DNA of 64,000 nucleotides from an uncultured delta proteobacterium. Its GTDB lineage: Bacteria; Desulfobacterota; Desulfovibrionia; Desulfovibrionales; Desulfovibrionaceae. The notes beneath the pieces were generated by a model that had not been told where the DNA came from, did no database searches, and saw only the letters and a program-made list of their open reading frames with translations. Within the stretch, counting starts at the first letter, position 1; every line of letters begins with the position of its first letter. A program made the translations under genes and the position numbers. The DNA is taken from assembly GCA_903843965.1 (NCBI GenBank), contig CAIMRY010000009.1, positions 1 to 64,000 of the forward strand. The letters are read 5' to 3'. Below are positions 48,215 to 57,068 of the stretch, piece by piece.

Positions 48215-48745
48215 ATGGCCGAAGACAAAGACCAGGACTCCCTCGCCGAGGAGTGGGCCAACGCCTTGATGAAGGACGACGGAGCTGCGGCCGGGGCGGA
48301 TGCCCCTGGGGGCGTGATTCCGGACGACGCCCTGGCCGATGAGTGGGCCAAGGCCCTGGCCACCCAGGAGGTGGACGGGGTCAAGAAGGAGAAGGAGCAG
48401 ACCTATCTGCGCACCCAGACCCACGAGCCTGAATTCAAGGACATGACGGCTGAGCACAAGACCCAGCGCCAAAATCCCGGCACCAAACGCGACCTGGACT
48501 TCATCCTCGACATTCCGCTGGAGGTCTCGGCCGAGCTGGGACGCACGCGGTTGTTGATCAACGAGCTGCTGCAGCTGGGCCAGGGCTCGGTCATCGAGCT
48601 GAACAAGCTGGCTGGCGAGCCCCTGGAGATCTTCGTCAATGGCAAGCTCGTTGCCCGTGGCGAGGCCGTGGTCATCAACGAGAAATTCGGCATCCGGCTC
48701 ACCGACATCATCAGTCCCATTGAGAGGGTCAAGCAGCTTGCCTGA
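48215..48745 (+). CDS. fliN: Flagellar motor switch protein FliN (with duplicated N-terminal motif)
   Basis: 176 residues; the C-terminal SpoA/SURF domain (about 92-175) begins LDFILDIPLEVSAELGRTRL and ends ISPIERVKQL, as in FliN. The N-terminus carries two copies of LAEEWANAL/LADEWAKAL at 10-18 and 40-48, a 30-residue repeat of a motif that occurs once in most FliN proteins. FliN is part of the C-ring and binds the FliH export complex. GAGG lies upstream of the ATG. The stop overlaps fliO if fliO starts at 48738. Confidence 0.95.
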   Translation: MAEDKDQDSLAEEWANALMKDDGAAAGADAPGGVIPDDALADEWAKALATQEVDGVKKEKEQTYLRTQTHEPEFKDMTAEHKTQRQNPGTKRDLDFILDIPLEVSAELGRTRLLINELLQLGQGSVIELNKLAGEPLEIFVNGKLVARGEAVVINEKFGIRLTDIISPIERVKQLA

Positions 48746-49211
48746 GCTCGATTTTTTTGTCATCATGAAAACGGTCGCGGTGCTTGCATGCATCGTCGGC
48801 CTGATGTTCTTCATTGTCTGGCTGTTGAAGAAGCTGGCGCCCGGTGTCGTGCGCGGTCCGGCGCAGCGCGTGGACCTGAGACTGCTGACGCAGCTTTCCC
48901 TTGGCTCGCGGCAGAAGCTCGTTGTGGTGCGCGTGGCGGACCGGACCCTGCTCATTGGCGTGGCCGAGGGCTCCATCACCACCCTGGCTGAACTTTCTTT
49001 GCCAAACAGAGCGCCCACAGCCAAGAAGGAAGCCGATGAGCCAAAAATCTTCGCCGACCTGCTCGCCTGGCGCAAGGACAGCCCGGAACCCGCGGCTGAG
49101 CCCTCGAAAAAGTCGGCTCCAAGTCCCGCCGGCCCCTCCCGCCCACGTTCCGACAGCGACGACGACGAGGGCCCGCGCCTCTTCGCACCTGGGGAGCGCC
49201 CCCTGCGCTAG
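48738..49211 (+). CDS. fliO: Flagellar export protein FliO
   Basis: A TTG start at 48738 is preferred because GAGAGGG is just upstream and it overlaps fliN by 8 bases; an ATG at 48765 lacks a ribosome binding site. One membrane segment (about 10-30, TVAVLACIVGLMFFIVWLL) is followed by a cytoplasmic FliO domain (VDLRLLTQLSLGSRQKLVVVRVADRTLLIGV split in two beta pairs) and a disordered acidic tail. FliO assists assembly of the FliP ring. Confidence 0.85.
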   Translation: MPELDFFVIMKTVAVLACIVGLMFFIVWLLKKLAPGVVRGPAQRVDLRLLTQLSLGSRQKLVVVRVADRTLLIGVAEGSITTLAELSLPNRAPTAKKEADEPKIFADLLAWRKDSPEPAAEPSKKSAPSPAGPSRPRSDSDDDEGPRLFAPGERPLR

Positions 49212-49968
49212 CCTTTTCGCCCTGGCCCTGCTGCTGTTCTTGGTGCTGCTGCCTGCCCTGGCCCAGGCTGCGGCCCCTGCGGCCAACCCTTCCGTGCCCA
49301 CGCTGACCATGCAGCTTTCCGGCGGGCAGAGCGAACCGGCCAAGGTCTCCGTGGCCCTGGAGTTGATGTTCCTGTTCACGGTGCTGACCCTTGCCCCGTC
49401 CATCGTGCTGACCATGACCAGCTTCACGCGCATCATCATCGTCTTCCACTTCCTGCGCCAGGCCATGGGCACCCCGCAGATGCCGCCCAACCAGATCCTG
49501 GCCTCCCTGGCCCTGTTCATGACCATCATCATCATGGGCCCGGTGATCCGCCAGGTGAACCAGGAGGCGCTGCAGCCGTACCTGGAGGAGAAGATCGGCT
49601 TCAAGGATGCTCTGGACAAGGCCCAGGTGCCCATCCGCGCCTTCATGTTCAAGCACACCCGCGAGAAGGACCTCTCGATCTTCTACTCCATCAGCAAGGA
49701 AGACCGGCCGCAGAACAAGGAGCAGGTCTCCACCATCATGCTCGTGGCCGCGTACACCATCAGCGAGCTCAAGACCGGCTTCTCCATCGGCTTTCTCATC
49801 TACATCCCGTTTTTGATCCTGGACATGGTGGTCGCCAGCATCCTGCTCTCCATGGGCATGATGATGCTGCCGCCCGCCATGGTGGCCCTGCCCTTCAAGA
49901 TCCTGTTGTTCATCCTGGTTGACGGCTGGAGCCTCTTGATCGGCTCCATCGTCAACTCCTTTGCCTGA
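49189..49968 (+). CDS. fliP: Flagellar export gate protein FliP
   Basis: Identified by the signal-like N-terminus LFALALLLFLVLLPALAQA, the FliP motif FTVLTLAPSIVLTMTSFTRI, and MGPVIRQVNQEALQPYLEE and GFLIYIPFLILDMVVASIL. FliP forms the export gate pore with FliQ and FliR. No ATG, GTG or TTG lies near the expected start. CTG at 49189 is used here as the most likely start (SD-like GGGAG lies after it), so the true start is uncertain. It overlaps the end of fliO. Confidence 0.9.
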   Translation: MGSAPCASLFALALLLFLVLLPALAQAAAPAANPSVPTLTMQLSGGQSEPAKVSVALELMFLFTVLTLAPSIVLTMTSFTRIIIVFHFLRQAMGTPQMPPNQILASLALFMTIIIMGPVIRQVNQEALQPYLEEKIGFKDALDKAQVPIRAFMFKHTREKDLSIFYSISKEDRPQNKEQVSTIMLVAAYTISELKTGFSIGFLIYIPFLILDMVVASILLSMGMMMLPPAMVALPFKILLFILVDGWSLLIGSIVNSFA

Positions 49969-49980
49969 CGAGGAAGCGCC

Positions 49981-50256
49981 ATGGCCATCACCCCAGAATT
50001 TGTCGTCGGTTTCGCGCGCGAGGCCATGGAGATGACGCTTGTCATCTGCCTGCCCATGATGGGCGTGGGCCTGGCGGTCGGCGTGTGCATCAGCGTGTTC
50101 CAGGCCGCCACCCAGATCCAGGACGCCACGCTCTCACTTGTTCCAAAGCTTGTGGCCATGTTCATCGCCCTGATCCTGGCCTTCCCCTGGATCATGGACA
50201 AGATGATGACTTACACCACCAAGCTGTTCACCAACTTGCCCGAAATCATACGCTAG
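49981..50256 (+). CDS. fliQ: Flagellar export gate protein FliQ (91 aa)
   Basis: Two membrane helices (about 16-38 and 52-73) and the conserved ISVFQAATQIQDATLSLVPK identify FliQ, part of the export gate. ATG at 49981 follows GAGGAAG and is 12 bases after fliP. fliR is not downstream; the next gene is a membrane glycosyltransferase. Confidence 0.95.
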   Translation: MAITPEFVVGFAREAMEMTLVICLPMMGVGLAVGVCISVFQAATQIQDATLSLVPKLVAMFIALILAFPWIMDKMMTYTTKLFTNLPEIIR

Positions 50257-50544
50257 CCGCCTGCGCCTGTGGCCGCGCTGCGCCCAACCTTGCCAAGCCG
50301 CGCCTCACACGCTACGACTCCCAAGGAGTTCGGCTGTTCCTGCGTCGACCTCCGTTCATGATCAGGTTTCTGCGCATGTGCCGCAGCGCATGGCCGCAGG
50401 CCTGTACGTCGCGGCGCGCCGCGCACAGACCTGCGCTGACGTGCCTGTGGGCGTCGGCATGGCTTCATTGACCCCGAACCAGGGCCTCTGCCTGCCGCCT
50501 GGCCCCTGGCCGGGTGCATGCGCCCTGCGCCCCAGGTGACCGCC
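50257..50544. other. Intergenic region, no gene seen
   Basis: 288 bases between fliQ and the GT39 gene. No conserved frame, strong promoter or hairpin with T-tract was recognised. Confidence 0.4.
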
Positions 50545-52194
50545 ATGGATCTCAAGACCATCAGCAATTCCATCACCAAACGCCCAGGAACCTGGGTGTT
50601 CTGGCTCATCGTCGCGCCGACCTTGCTGCGCCTGTGGTTTGTGGCCACCGGCCAGCTGGGCCTGGTGCAGGACGAAGCCCAGTACTGGGACTGGACCCGT
50701 CACCTGCAGCTGACCTACTACTCCAAGGGCCCGCTCATCGCCTGGATCATCGCCCTGTTCACCGGGCTTTTGGGCAATACCGAGCTGGGCGTGCGCATGG
50801 GCTCCATTGTCGGCGCGGCTCTGTTCCCCCTGCTCCTCTGGTGGCTCATCGCCGGATTCTGGAAAAGGCCGATGCTGGCTGCGCTGGCGGTGTTCCTGGC
50901 GGCTGTGTCGCCCCTGTTCCAGGCCCTGGGCGTGCTCATGACCACGGACAACCCCTTTGTGCTTTGCTGGACCGTGGCCATGATCGCCCTGTACGCGGCA
51001 TCTACCCCGGACGAGACGGGCAAAGACCGCGGACTTTGGCCATTTGCGTTGCTGGCCCTGGCCTACGGCGTGGGCATTTTGGCCAAGTACACCATGCTCG
51101 GCCTGGCCGGGCTGGCCGTGGGCTACGGCTTTCTGCTGCACCGCGGCGGCGCGCTGCCCGCCCGCTTCTGGTCCCGGCTTGCAGCTGCGCTGGCCCTGGG
51201 CGTGCTGCTGGGCTTTCTGCCCACCCTCATCTGGAACATGCACAACGGCTATGTGGGCTACAAGCACGTCATGTACCTCATTGGCGTGTCCGGCGAGGCG
51301 GCCACGCACATGTTCCGGCTTTCGCGCGTGCCGGAATACGTGGGCGCGCAGCTGGGCTTCGCCCTGCCCTGGTGGTTCTGGCTGATGCTCGTGGCGGGCT
51401 GGAGCACCGGCGCGCACGTGTTGCAGGCCGTCATTCGGCAGCCTTCCGCAAACACTTCCGCAACGAACTCCAACAAGACAAAAAATTCAGCTTCGGGCGC
51501 GACCTTTGCCCAGTCGGCCCTATTGGTGGTTTTTTTCTGGCCCATGACGCTGTTTTTCCTGGCCTGGAGCTTCCACACAAAGGTGCTGGCCAACTGGAAC
51601 ACGGTCAGCTTTGTGGCCGGGAGCATCCTGGGCGCCCTTGAGCTGGAGCGGCTTCTGGTCTCCAACCTCTTGCGGCGCACTTCGCGCCTTTTGCTGGCGG
51701 GCGGGGCGGCCAGCTTTGCGCTGATGCTCGTGCTGCACCTGCACCAGCTGTTTCCCCTTCCGTCGTCCATCAACCCCGCGCACCGGCTCAAGGGCTGGCA
51801 GGACATGGGCGCGCGCATGGGCGAGGTGACGCAGCAACGCTTCGCCGATCCCAAGCATGTGTTTTTCATGAGCGATGTGTACGACATCACCGCCTCCCTG
51901 GCTTTCTATCTGCCGGGGCAGCCGCAAACCTACTGCCTGTGGTGGAGCAGCCGCCGCATGAACCAGTACGACCTCTGGGGCGGACCCGAGGGCATGCTTG
52001 GGTGGGACGCCGTGCTGGTGCTCAAGGGCGACGCCGCTGGCATGCCGCCGGTTTTGACCGACATGTTCGCCAGCGTGGCCGGACCGTACCGTTACGTGGC
52101 GCGCTACCGCGACGTTCCGGTGCGGCCCTTCTACTACTACCTGTGCTATGGCTACAAAGGCCTGTGGCCGCATCACGAGAGCGGCGCCTTCTAG
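50545..52194 (+). CDS. GT39/ArnT-like polytopic membrane glycosyltransferase (549 aa)
   Basis: The start at 50545 (MDLKTISN) is used; an in-frame ATG lies 27 bases earlier. About eleven to twelve membrane helices are followed by a soluble C-terminal region. The catalytic-type motif GLVQDEAQYWDW near the N-terminus (about 45-56) with Asp-Glu is that of dolichyl-phosphomannose/ArnT-type transferases, which use polyprenyl-phosphate-linked sugars on the periplasmic side. It has a Ser/Asn/Thr-rich loop near residues 300-318. Acceptor unknown; envelope glycan or lipid A modification is likely. Confidence 0.88.
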   Translation: MDLKTISNSITKRPGTWVFWLIVAPTLLRLWFVATGQLGLVQDEAQYWDWTRHLQLTYYSKGPLIAWIIALFTGLLGNTELGVRMGSIVGAALFPLLLWWLIAGFWKRPMLAALAVFLAAVSPLFQALGVLMTTDNPFVLCWTVAMIALYAASTPDETGKDRGLWPFALLALAYGVGILAKYTMLGLAGLAVGYGFLLHRGGALPARFWSRLAAALALGVLLGFLPTLIWNMHNGYVGYKHVMYLIGVSGEAATHMFRLSRVPEYVGAQLGFALPWWFWLMLVAGWSTGAHVLQAVIRQPSANTSATNSNKTKNSASGATFAQSALLVVFFWPMTLFFLAWSFHTKVLANWNTVSFVAGSILGALELERLLVSNLLRRTSRLLLAGGAASFALMLVLHLHQLFPLPSSINPAHRLKGWQDMGARMGEVTQQRFADPKHVFFMSDVYDITASLAFYLPGQPQTYCLWWSSRRMNQYDLWGGPEGMLGWDAVLVLKGDAAGMPPVLTDMFASVAGPYRYVARYRDVPVRPFYYYLCYGYKGLWPHHESGAF

Positions 52195-52260
52195 CCTGCC
52201 GCCCCCTGCCGTTTGTTTCCCGTGAAATCTTGTCGCATTCGAGTAGTTTTGTGCTGTTCG

Positions 52261-52290
52261 ATGACATTCGTTGACATTCTTTGACAACGG
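52261..52290 (+). repeat. Three tandem 10-bp TTGACATTC repeats, promoter/operator
   Basis: ATGACATTCG, TTGACATTCT and TTGACAACGG follow each other without gaps. TTGACA at 52271 and 52281 are perfect -35 hexamers in phase with the helical turn, upstream of the HTH gene at 52318. They may be an autoregulated operator. Confidence 0.6.
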
Positions 52291-52317
52291 GTGCATAAGG
52301 GCATACATCGTTGCCAT

Positions 52318-52593
52318 ATGATAGACAGCGATGCAGATGCGCACGATTCAGCCCCGGGTTTGCCCAGACTTCTGACCCTGAAGGAAGTGGCCAACTTCTT
52401 GCGCATCCACCCAAGAACAGCGTACAGGTTGGTGCAGGACGGCGCGCTGGCCGCCATACGGGTTGGCACGCAGTGGCGAGTAACTGAGGATGCACTGCAC
52501 GAGTATGTTGCGCGCGGATGGCGGCATTGGCGGCCCGAACCTTCCAGGGTCAAGACACGGCAATACAGCCTGCCGTTTGAAGACGAGGAGTGA
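52318..52593 (+). CDS. Excisionase/MerR-type helix-turn-helix DNA-binding protein (91 aa)
   Basis: A compact winged HTH: LLTLKEVANFLRIHPRTAYRL, DGALAAIRVGTQWRVTEDAL as in the Xis/HTH_17 family, with a C-terminal acidic tail. These proteins act as recombination directionality factors or small transcription regulators. A start at 52291 (GTG) is an alternative. It overlaps or abuts the following hypothetical gene. No integrase is nearby, so a regulator role is more likely than excision. Confidence 0.82.
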   Translation: MIDSDADAHDSAPGLPRLLTLKEVANFLRIHPRTAYRLVQDGALAAIRVGTQWRVTEDALHEYVARGWRHWRPEPSRVKTRQYSLPFEDEE

Positions 52594-52595
52594 GC

Positions 52596-52997
52596 ATGAA
52601 TTCGACGCCTGATGGAATTTCCGGACAGCTGCACCCGGCCCGGCCCGTGTCTTTGCCCAACGACTTCGGCACGGCCATCAGCATGACGGCGAGCCTGGTG
52701 GCTGAGGACATCCACTTCAGCACCGCCACGGGTCTGCTCACGGTGGAGAAACTGTACCGCACCGCGCTGGGCCGCGTCGGCTATGGCATCATCGCCGCCA
52801 GCGGCGAAAGCCGCGAGCGCCGGGCCTACAGCCTGGACGAGCAGGGCGAGACCGTTATCTGCGACAATGGCGCCTTTGCCCTGGAGCTGCCCGTGAATGA
52901 TCTGCACGAGCTGTTGTGCATGGCCCTGCAGGCCGAGGACGCGCTGAAGACCGTGGGTGAGCATGCCCAGTTCGCCCAGGCCGTGAACGACAAATAG
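52596..52997 (+). CDS. Hypothetical protein, partner of the HTH gene (133 aa)
   Basis: ATG at 52596 with GAGGAG upstream, 2 bases after the HTH stop, so coupled. The sequence is cytoplasmic and mixed alpha/beta (SLVAEDIHFSTATGLLTV, GYGIIAASGES, RAYSLDEQGETVICDNG). There is no membrane segment or known motif. Possibly an effector of the HTH regulator. Function unknown. A strong terminator follows. Confidence 0.65.
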   Translation: MNSTPDGISGQLHPARPVSLPNDFGTAISMTASLVAEDIHFSTATGLLTVEKLYRTALGRVGYGIIAASGESRERRAYSLDEQGETVICDNGAFALELPVNDLHELLCMALQAEDALKTVGEHAQFAQAVNDK

Positions 52998-53021
52998 CCT
53001 CACGCCATCCGCCTGAAAATG

Positions 53022-53047
53022 AAAACGCCCGGTTGACCGGGCGTTTT
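53022..53047. terminator. Bidirectional Rho-independent terminator
   Basis: AAAACGCCCGG pairs with CCGGGCGTTTT around TTGA; T-runs on both strands serve the rightward HTH pair and the leftward lipoprotein gene. Confidence 0.85.
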
Positions 53048-53067
53048 TTGTTCTGGATTTGGCGGGA

Positions 53068-53946
53068 TCATCCCTGCGGCTTTCTGTTTCTTTTCAGCCA
53101 GGCCCAGCCTGCCAGCGTCAGTGCGCCCAGCACCGTGAGCGCGGTCTGCTTTGCATAGTCGTGCAGGATATCCTTCAGCCACTCGGACAGCGTTTCGCCC
53201 AAGCTTCGTTCCTTGAGCTTGATGGTCACGGCGTCTCTGTAGACGACAAAGGGGTCTTCCACCTTTTCGCCGTCGATCTTCCCATAGGCCACAAGGGTGA
53301 TTTCAACGGCCGCCAGCCCTTCCTGCTTGGGCGTCACCTCCCAGGTCCATTCCGTGCCGCTGGCCTCGGACACGGGCTTGGTCTGCTCCGGCTTGGAGAT
53401 GATCTTGATCTTGTCGTCCGCGCAGAGTCGGGCGGTCATGGTCTGGGAGGTCGGCACGGCGTTCTGCCCGCCCTGGATTCCTCCCTGTGCGTATGTTCGG
53501 CGGATTTCCTCGCTGAGCTTGGCATACGAAAGCGTCAGGCGGATGTTCTCGATTTTGTCCACGGTCATGGGCGAGGGCACGGAGTAGGCGATGTTGCCCT
53601 TGCGCATGGCATCGCGCATCCCGTCCACCGTGTCCGGCACCGTGCTCGGCACAGGGCGGGGTCCGTTGTCCGGGGCGGATCCCTTTGTGGTGGGTGGATA
53701 ATATCCGCCTGGGCCATTTTTAGCCTCGGCTGGCCCTGCCGGGGCTGCAGGGTTTGTCTCTTTCGGAGCTGTCACTGCTGGTGATGCTGTTGCGGGCTCG
53801 CTTTTTTTTCCCTCCGACTTCTTCTCTCCTGCGCACGCGAATAACCCGCAGACCAGGACAACCAAGGTCAGGGTCCAGAAAGCCGCAGCAATTCGGCTCC
53901 CAGAGCCCCGCCGGTGTGCTGGGACGTTGTGAGCATTTGCACGCAT
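53068..53946 (-). CDS. Putative lipoprotein with C-terminal membrane helix (292 aa)
   Basis: An N-terminal signal (about 18-38) ends LFACAGE, a plausible lipobox. A Lys/Pro/Ala-rich linker (about 40-95) precedes a beta-rich domain with TMTARLCADDKIKIIS and VTPKQEGLAAVEITLVAYGK, which looks like an immunoglobulin-like or outer-membrane-assembly fold. A membrane helix near the C-terminus (about 265-284) ends in a basic tail. It is an uncharacterised envelope protein. Function unknown. Confidence 0.65.
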   Translation of the reverse strand: MRANAHNVPAHRRGSGSRIAAAFWTLTLVVLVCGLFACAGEKKSEGKKSEPATASPAVTAPKETNPAAPAGPAEAKNGPGGYYPPTTKGSAPDNGPRPVPSTVPDTVDGMRDAMRKGNIAYSVPSPMTVDKIENIRLTLSYAKLSEEIRRTYAQGGIQGGQNAVPTSQTMTARLCADDKIKIISKPEQTKPVSEASGTEWTWEVTPKQEGLAAVEITLVAYGKIDGEKVEDPFVVYRDAVTIKLKERSLGETLSEWLKDILHDYAKQTALTVLGALTLAGWAWLKRNRKPQG

Positions 53947-54046
53947 GCCTCGCCTCCTCTGGTTCCGTAACGTTGTATTTCCTACCCCTCTCGTTCAAGA
54001 TTCCGTGCAGTCGTTTGGCTGTGCGCAATGGCGGTCGGCGTTTGGC

Positions 54047-55393
54047 CTACGCCTCGGTTGTTTCGCAGAACTGCACAGCGTGCGCGCCGAAGTCCTCCTG
54101 CCCGGTGGATTCGATGACCGCGCGCCAATAGTCGGACTCGACGTTGAGCATCTTGCGCTTGCTGGTCACGAGCTGCAGCGGCACGTGCACGAAGCGCGAC
54201 TGCAAACGGCTGACGACCATGCCGGTCTTTCCGGCCATGGCCGCGTGCACCGCGTTCTGCCCCAGGAAGCCGCCGTACACGCGGTCGTTGGCGTTGGCCG
54301 GCACCGAGCGGATGATGTAGCTCGGATCGATGAACTTGATGGTGGCCTCCATGCTGCGGGCCTTGAAGTACTCCTTGATGCGGGCGATGAGGATGGCGCA
54401 AATGTCGCAGAGCACCGGATTTCCCGAGGCGTCGGTTCGTCCGCTGGCCTCGCAGAGGTGCTGGCCCGCGCCCTCGGCCACCACGATGACCGCGTGGCGG
54501 CGTTTGCGCAGGCGTATCTCCAGCTGGGCCAGCAGTCCGTCCGGCCCGTCGAGGCTGAAGCGGTTCTCCGGCACGAGCACGAAGTTGACTTCCTTGAGCG
54601 CCAGGGTGGCCTGGGCGGCGATGAACCCGGACTCGCGGCCCATGAGCTTGACGATGCCGATGCCGTTGAAGGCGCCCACGGCTTCCACATGGGCGCAGGC
54701 GATGGCCTCGGTGGCCTTTTCCACGGCCGTGTCAAAGCCGAAGGACTTGCCCACGAAGTTGATGTCGTTGTCGATGGTCTTGGGGATGCCGATGACGCTG
54801 ACGCGGGAGTTGCGCGCCTGGAGCTCTTTGACGATGTTGGCGGCGGCCTTCATGGTTCCGTCGCCGCCGACCATGAACAGCACGTTGATGTTCATGCGCT
54901 CCAGCGCGTCCACAATCTCGTCGGCGGGCTGCGGCCCACGCGAGGAGCCGAGCTCTGTTCCGCCGAAGACGTGGAAGCTTGACACCTTTTCCGGGGTCAA
55001 CTCCATGATGTCGTGCCCGTACTTGGGGATGAAGCCCTGCAGGCCGTAGCGGATGCCGATGACCGAGGCCACGTGGTAGTGGTGGTAGGCGTCCATGACG
55101 ATGGCGCGAATGACGTCGTTGATGCCTGGACACAGCCCGCCGCAGGTGACGATGGCGCATTTGACCTTGGACGAATCGAAGTAGAGCTTGCCGCGCGGCC
55201 CGGCCTTTTCAAAGCGCATGGGCCCGCGAGCCTCGCCCATGAGGTCGGCCTCCTCCTCGGTCAGGTTCAGCTCCAGCTCCTCCTCCGCGTCGATATAGCG
55301 GCAGTAGTGCAGGGGGGTGGGTATCTTGGCCACGCCAAGGGTCTGGATGGCGGTGCTGAAGACGGATTTTTTGGAGCCAGCGCTCTTGGTCAT
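54047..55393 (-). CDS. pfkA: ATP-dependent 6-phosphofructokinase, long clade (448 aa)
   Basis: AAGGAGG is immediately upstream of ATG at 55393. Residues include CGGLCPGINDVIRAIV, VGGDGTMKAA (the GGDG rather than GGDD of pyrophosphate enzymes), IGIPKTIDND and GRESGFIAAQA. An N-terminal extension of about 75 residues is typical of the long TP0108-like clade. It phosphorylates fructose 6-phosphate in glycolysis. It is leftward and monocistronic, with the secreted propeller-like gene about 90 bases upstream. Confidence 0.93.
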   Translation of the reverse strand: MTKSAGSKKSVFSTAIQTLGVAKIPTPLHYCRYIDAEEELELNLTEEEADLMGEARGPMRFEKAGPRGKLYFDSSKVKCAIVTCGGLCPGINDVIRAIVMDAYHHYHVASVIGIRYGLQGFIPKYGHDIMELTPEKVSSFHVFGGTELGSSRGPQPADEIVDALERMNINVLFMVGGDGTMKAAANIVKELQARNSRVSVIGIPKTIDNDINFVGKSFGFDTAVEKATEAIACAHVEAVGAFNGIGIVKLMGRESGFIAAQATLALKEVNFVLVPENRFSLDGPDGLLAQLEIRLRKRRHAVIVVAEGAGQHLCEASGRTDASGNPVLCDICAILIARIKEYFKARSMEATIKFIDPSYIIRSVPANANDRVYGGFLGQNAVHAAMAGKTGMVVSRLQSRFVHVPLQLVTSKRKMLNVESDYWRAVIESTGQEDFGAHAVQFCETTEA

Positions 55394-55481
55394 GGGGACC
55401 TCCTTGGGCCGGGTGCGGATTCTGTATCTGGTTCTAGCCAATACTGGCGCTGGCGTAAACTCCCTTCAGGCATTTCCCGCG

Positions 55482-57038
55482 TCATTGCAGCAGCAGCGCG
55501 CGGGCAGGGCCCTCGGCGCTGATGCCTTGGCGCAACTGCACGGTGAACGGCGCGGGTGTCGGCGTCGGCATCTCCTGCGGTTCGCCCTGGCCGCCGGCGT
55601 GCGCGGCAGGGCCCTTGCTGCCGTGGGCGCCCATGGTCGCAACGTCGCCCTTTGCAGAAGCATGGGCTTTGGCGCTCGTGACAGTCTGGTCCATGACCGG
55701 GGCCTCCACGTGCAGGCTCAGGTTCGGCGCGGCCTCGGTCCAGAGCAGGACCTGGTCCTCGGAAATGGCGCGGATGTTGACCGTGGTCTTGCCGCTGGCG
55801 TTGTGGGCCTGGTCGAAGATGCGCAGCGCAAGGCCGGGGATCTGGGCCGTGCCGTCCGGCTGAACCGGCACCGGGGTCCAGTCCTCGGCAAAGCATTGGG
55901 CGTGCGGCAGACCGGTGCGGGCGTCGTAGTAGCGCACCATCCCGTCCATGTCGGACAGGCGCAGGCAGCGGGCGTGCCGGGACAGGGCTAGCTGGGGCGG
56001 GTGTATCTCGTACACCGGATTTGGCCTCCAGGACAGCCCAGGACGCGCGTAGTACAGCTCCGCACCCCGAAGCTCCAGCCAGCCCTCGTTTTTGCCTGTG
56101 GTGGCCTCTGCTGGCGAAATTTCGGCCTGCGCCGGGCTGTTTTGCAGCACGTTCCAGCGCACCACACGGCCGTCCGGGGTCCACAGCCGCGCCTCATTGG
56201 CCCGGAACTCCCCGCGCGCAAAGGGTCCGCCCGGAACCTTCAGCGGGTGCAGGAGCACGCCCGTGCGCGGGTTCCAGGCCCCGCCCCGGCCCAGGGAGTC
56301 AATGGCCAGCAGCACGCCCTCGCCATCGGAAAACCCGAGGGCGGCCGGTGCGCCTTTCATGTCCATCACATCGTGCATCTGCCCGTTTCGCGGGCCGACC
56401 CAGAGCCGGCCTGTTTCGTCCTGCGCCGCCAGGAACGTCCCGGAAGCGCTCAGGGTCAGCTTGAGCTGACCGCGCAGGGCGACCTCGACGGCGCTGGCCG
56501 GGCATCCGGCCTTGGTCAGGTCGAAGAAGACAAGCTGGTTCAGGCCTTGGGCCCAGGCGGCCAGGATGGTTCCCTGTTTCGCCAGGGCCAGGGCATAGGC
56601 CGGGTGGCCTTCGGGCATGGCCACGCTGGTGCAGTTGACCGCGCCGAACAGCTCAATGCGGCCATCGGCGTGGCTGGCGGCGGCTGTATCCGCGTCGCCG
56701 CTTTCGGCGATGACGTTTGTGGCCAGGAGCACGGCGGCCCGCTCATGGGTGAAGAGCAGGCCCTGGGCCCCGGCCCAGAGTCTGGAGGAGGTGTCCAGCA
56801 GCGCTGCCTGGCTCAAGGTTCTGCTCTGCAGGCTCTGTTGCAGGGCCTGGCCCGGGGCGGACGAAGCCCTGGCTGCGGCTGGCTGGCGCAGAAGGTAGGC
56901 TTCCCCGACGTTGGGCCGGGCAGGCTGTTCGGCGCGGCTGGGCTGGGGGGCCAGCCCGCACAGGGCGCACAGGATGCACAGGGCGCAGGCCGGTTTGGGG
57001 TGCGCTGTGGCCAGGTGCTTGCAGGGCGGCTTGGGCAT
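55482..57038 (-). CDS. Secreted beta-propeller-like hypothetical protein (518 aa)
   Basis: A signal peptide (residues 1-36) is followed by repeated beta-blade-like units with aromatic-Gly patterns (TIEL-type strands, FDLTKAG, DETGRLWVGP, LGRGGAWNPRTG, RLWTPDGRVVRWN, GMVRYYDART). This fits a WD40-like or Kelch-like extracellular or periplasmic propeller. The C-terminus is disordered. No catalytic motif. Function unknown. Confidence 0.75.
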   Translation of the reverse strand: MPKPPCKHLATAHPKPACALCILCALCGLAPQPSRAEQPARPNVGEAYLLRQPAAARASSAPGQALQQSLQSRTLSQAALLDTSSRLWAGAQGLLFTHERAAVLLATNVIAESGDADTAAASHADGRIELFGAVNCTSVAMPEGHPAYALALAKQGTILAAWAQGLNQLVFFDLTKAGCPASAVEVALRGQLKLTLSASGTFLAAQDETGRLWVGPRNGQMHDVMDMKGAPAALGFSDGEGVLLAIDSLGRGGAWNPRTGVLLHPLKVPGGPFARGEFRANEARLWTPDGRVVRWNVLQNSPAQAEISPAEATTGKNEGWLELRGAELYYARPGLSWRPNPVYEIHPPQLALSRHARCLRLSDMDGMVRYYDARTGLPHAQCFAEDWTPVPVQPDGTAQIPGLALRIFDQAHNASGKTTVNIRAISEDQVLLWTEAAPNLSLHVEAPVMDQTVTSAKAHASAKGDVATMGAHGSKGPAAHAGGQGEPQEMPTPTPAPFTVQLRQGISAEGPARALLLQ

Positions 57039-57068
57039 GGCGTCAGTCCTTGCGGTTGTGGCCTGCGC

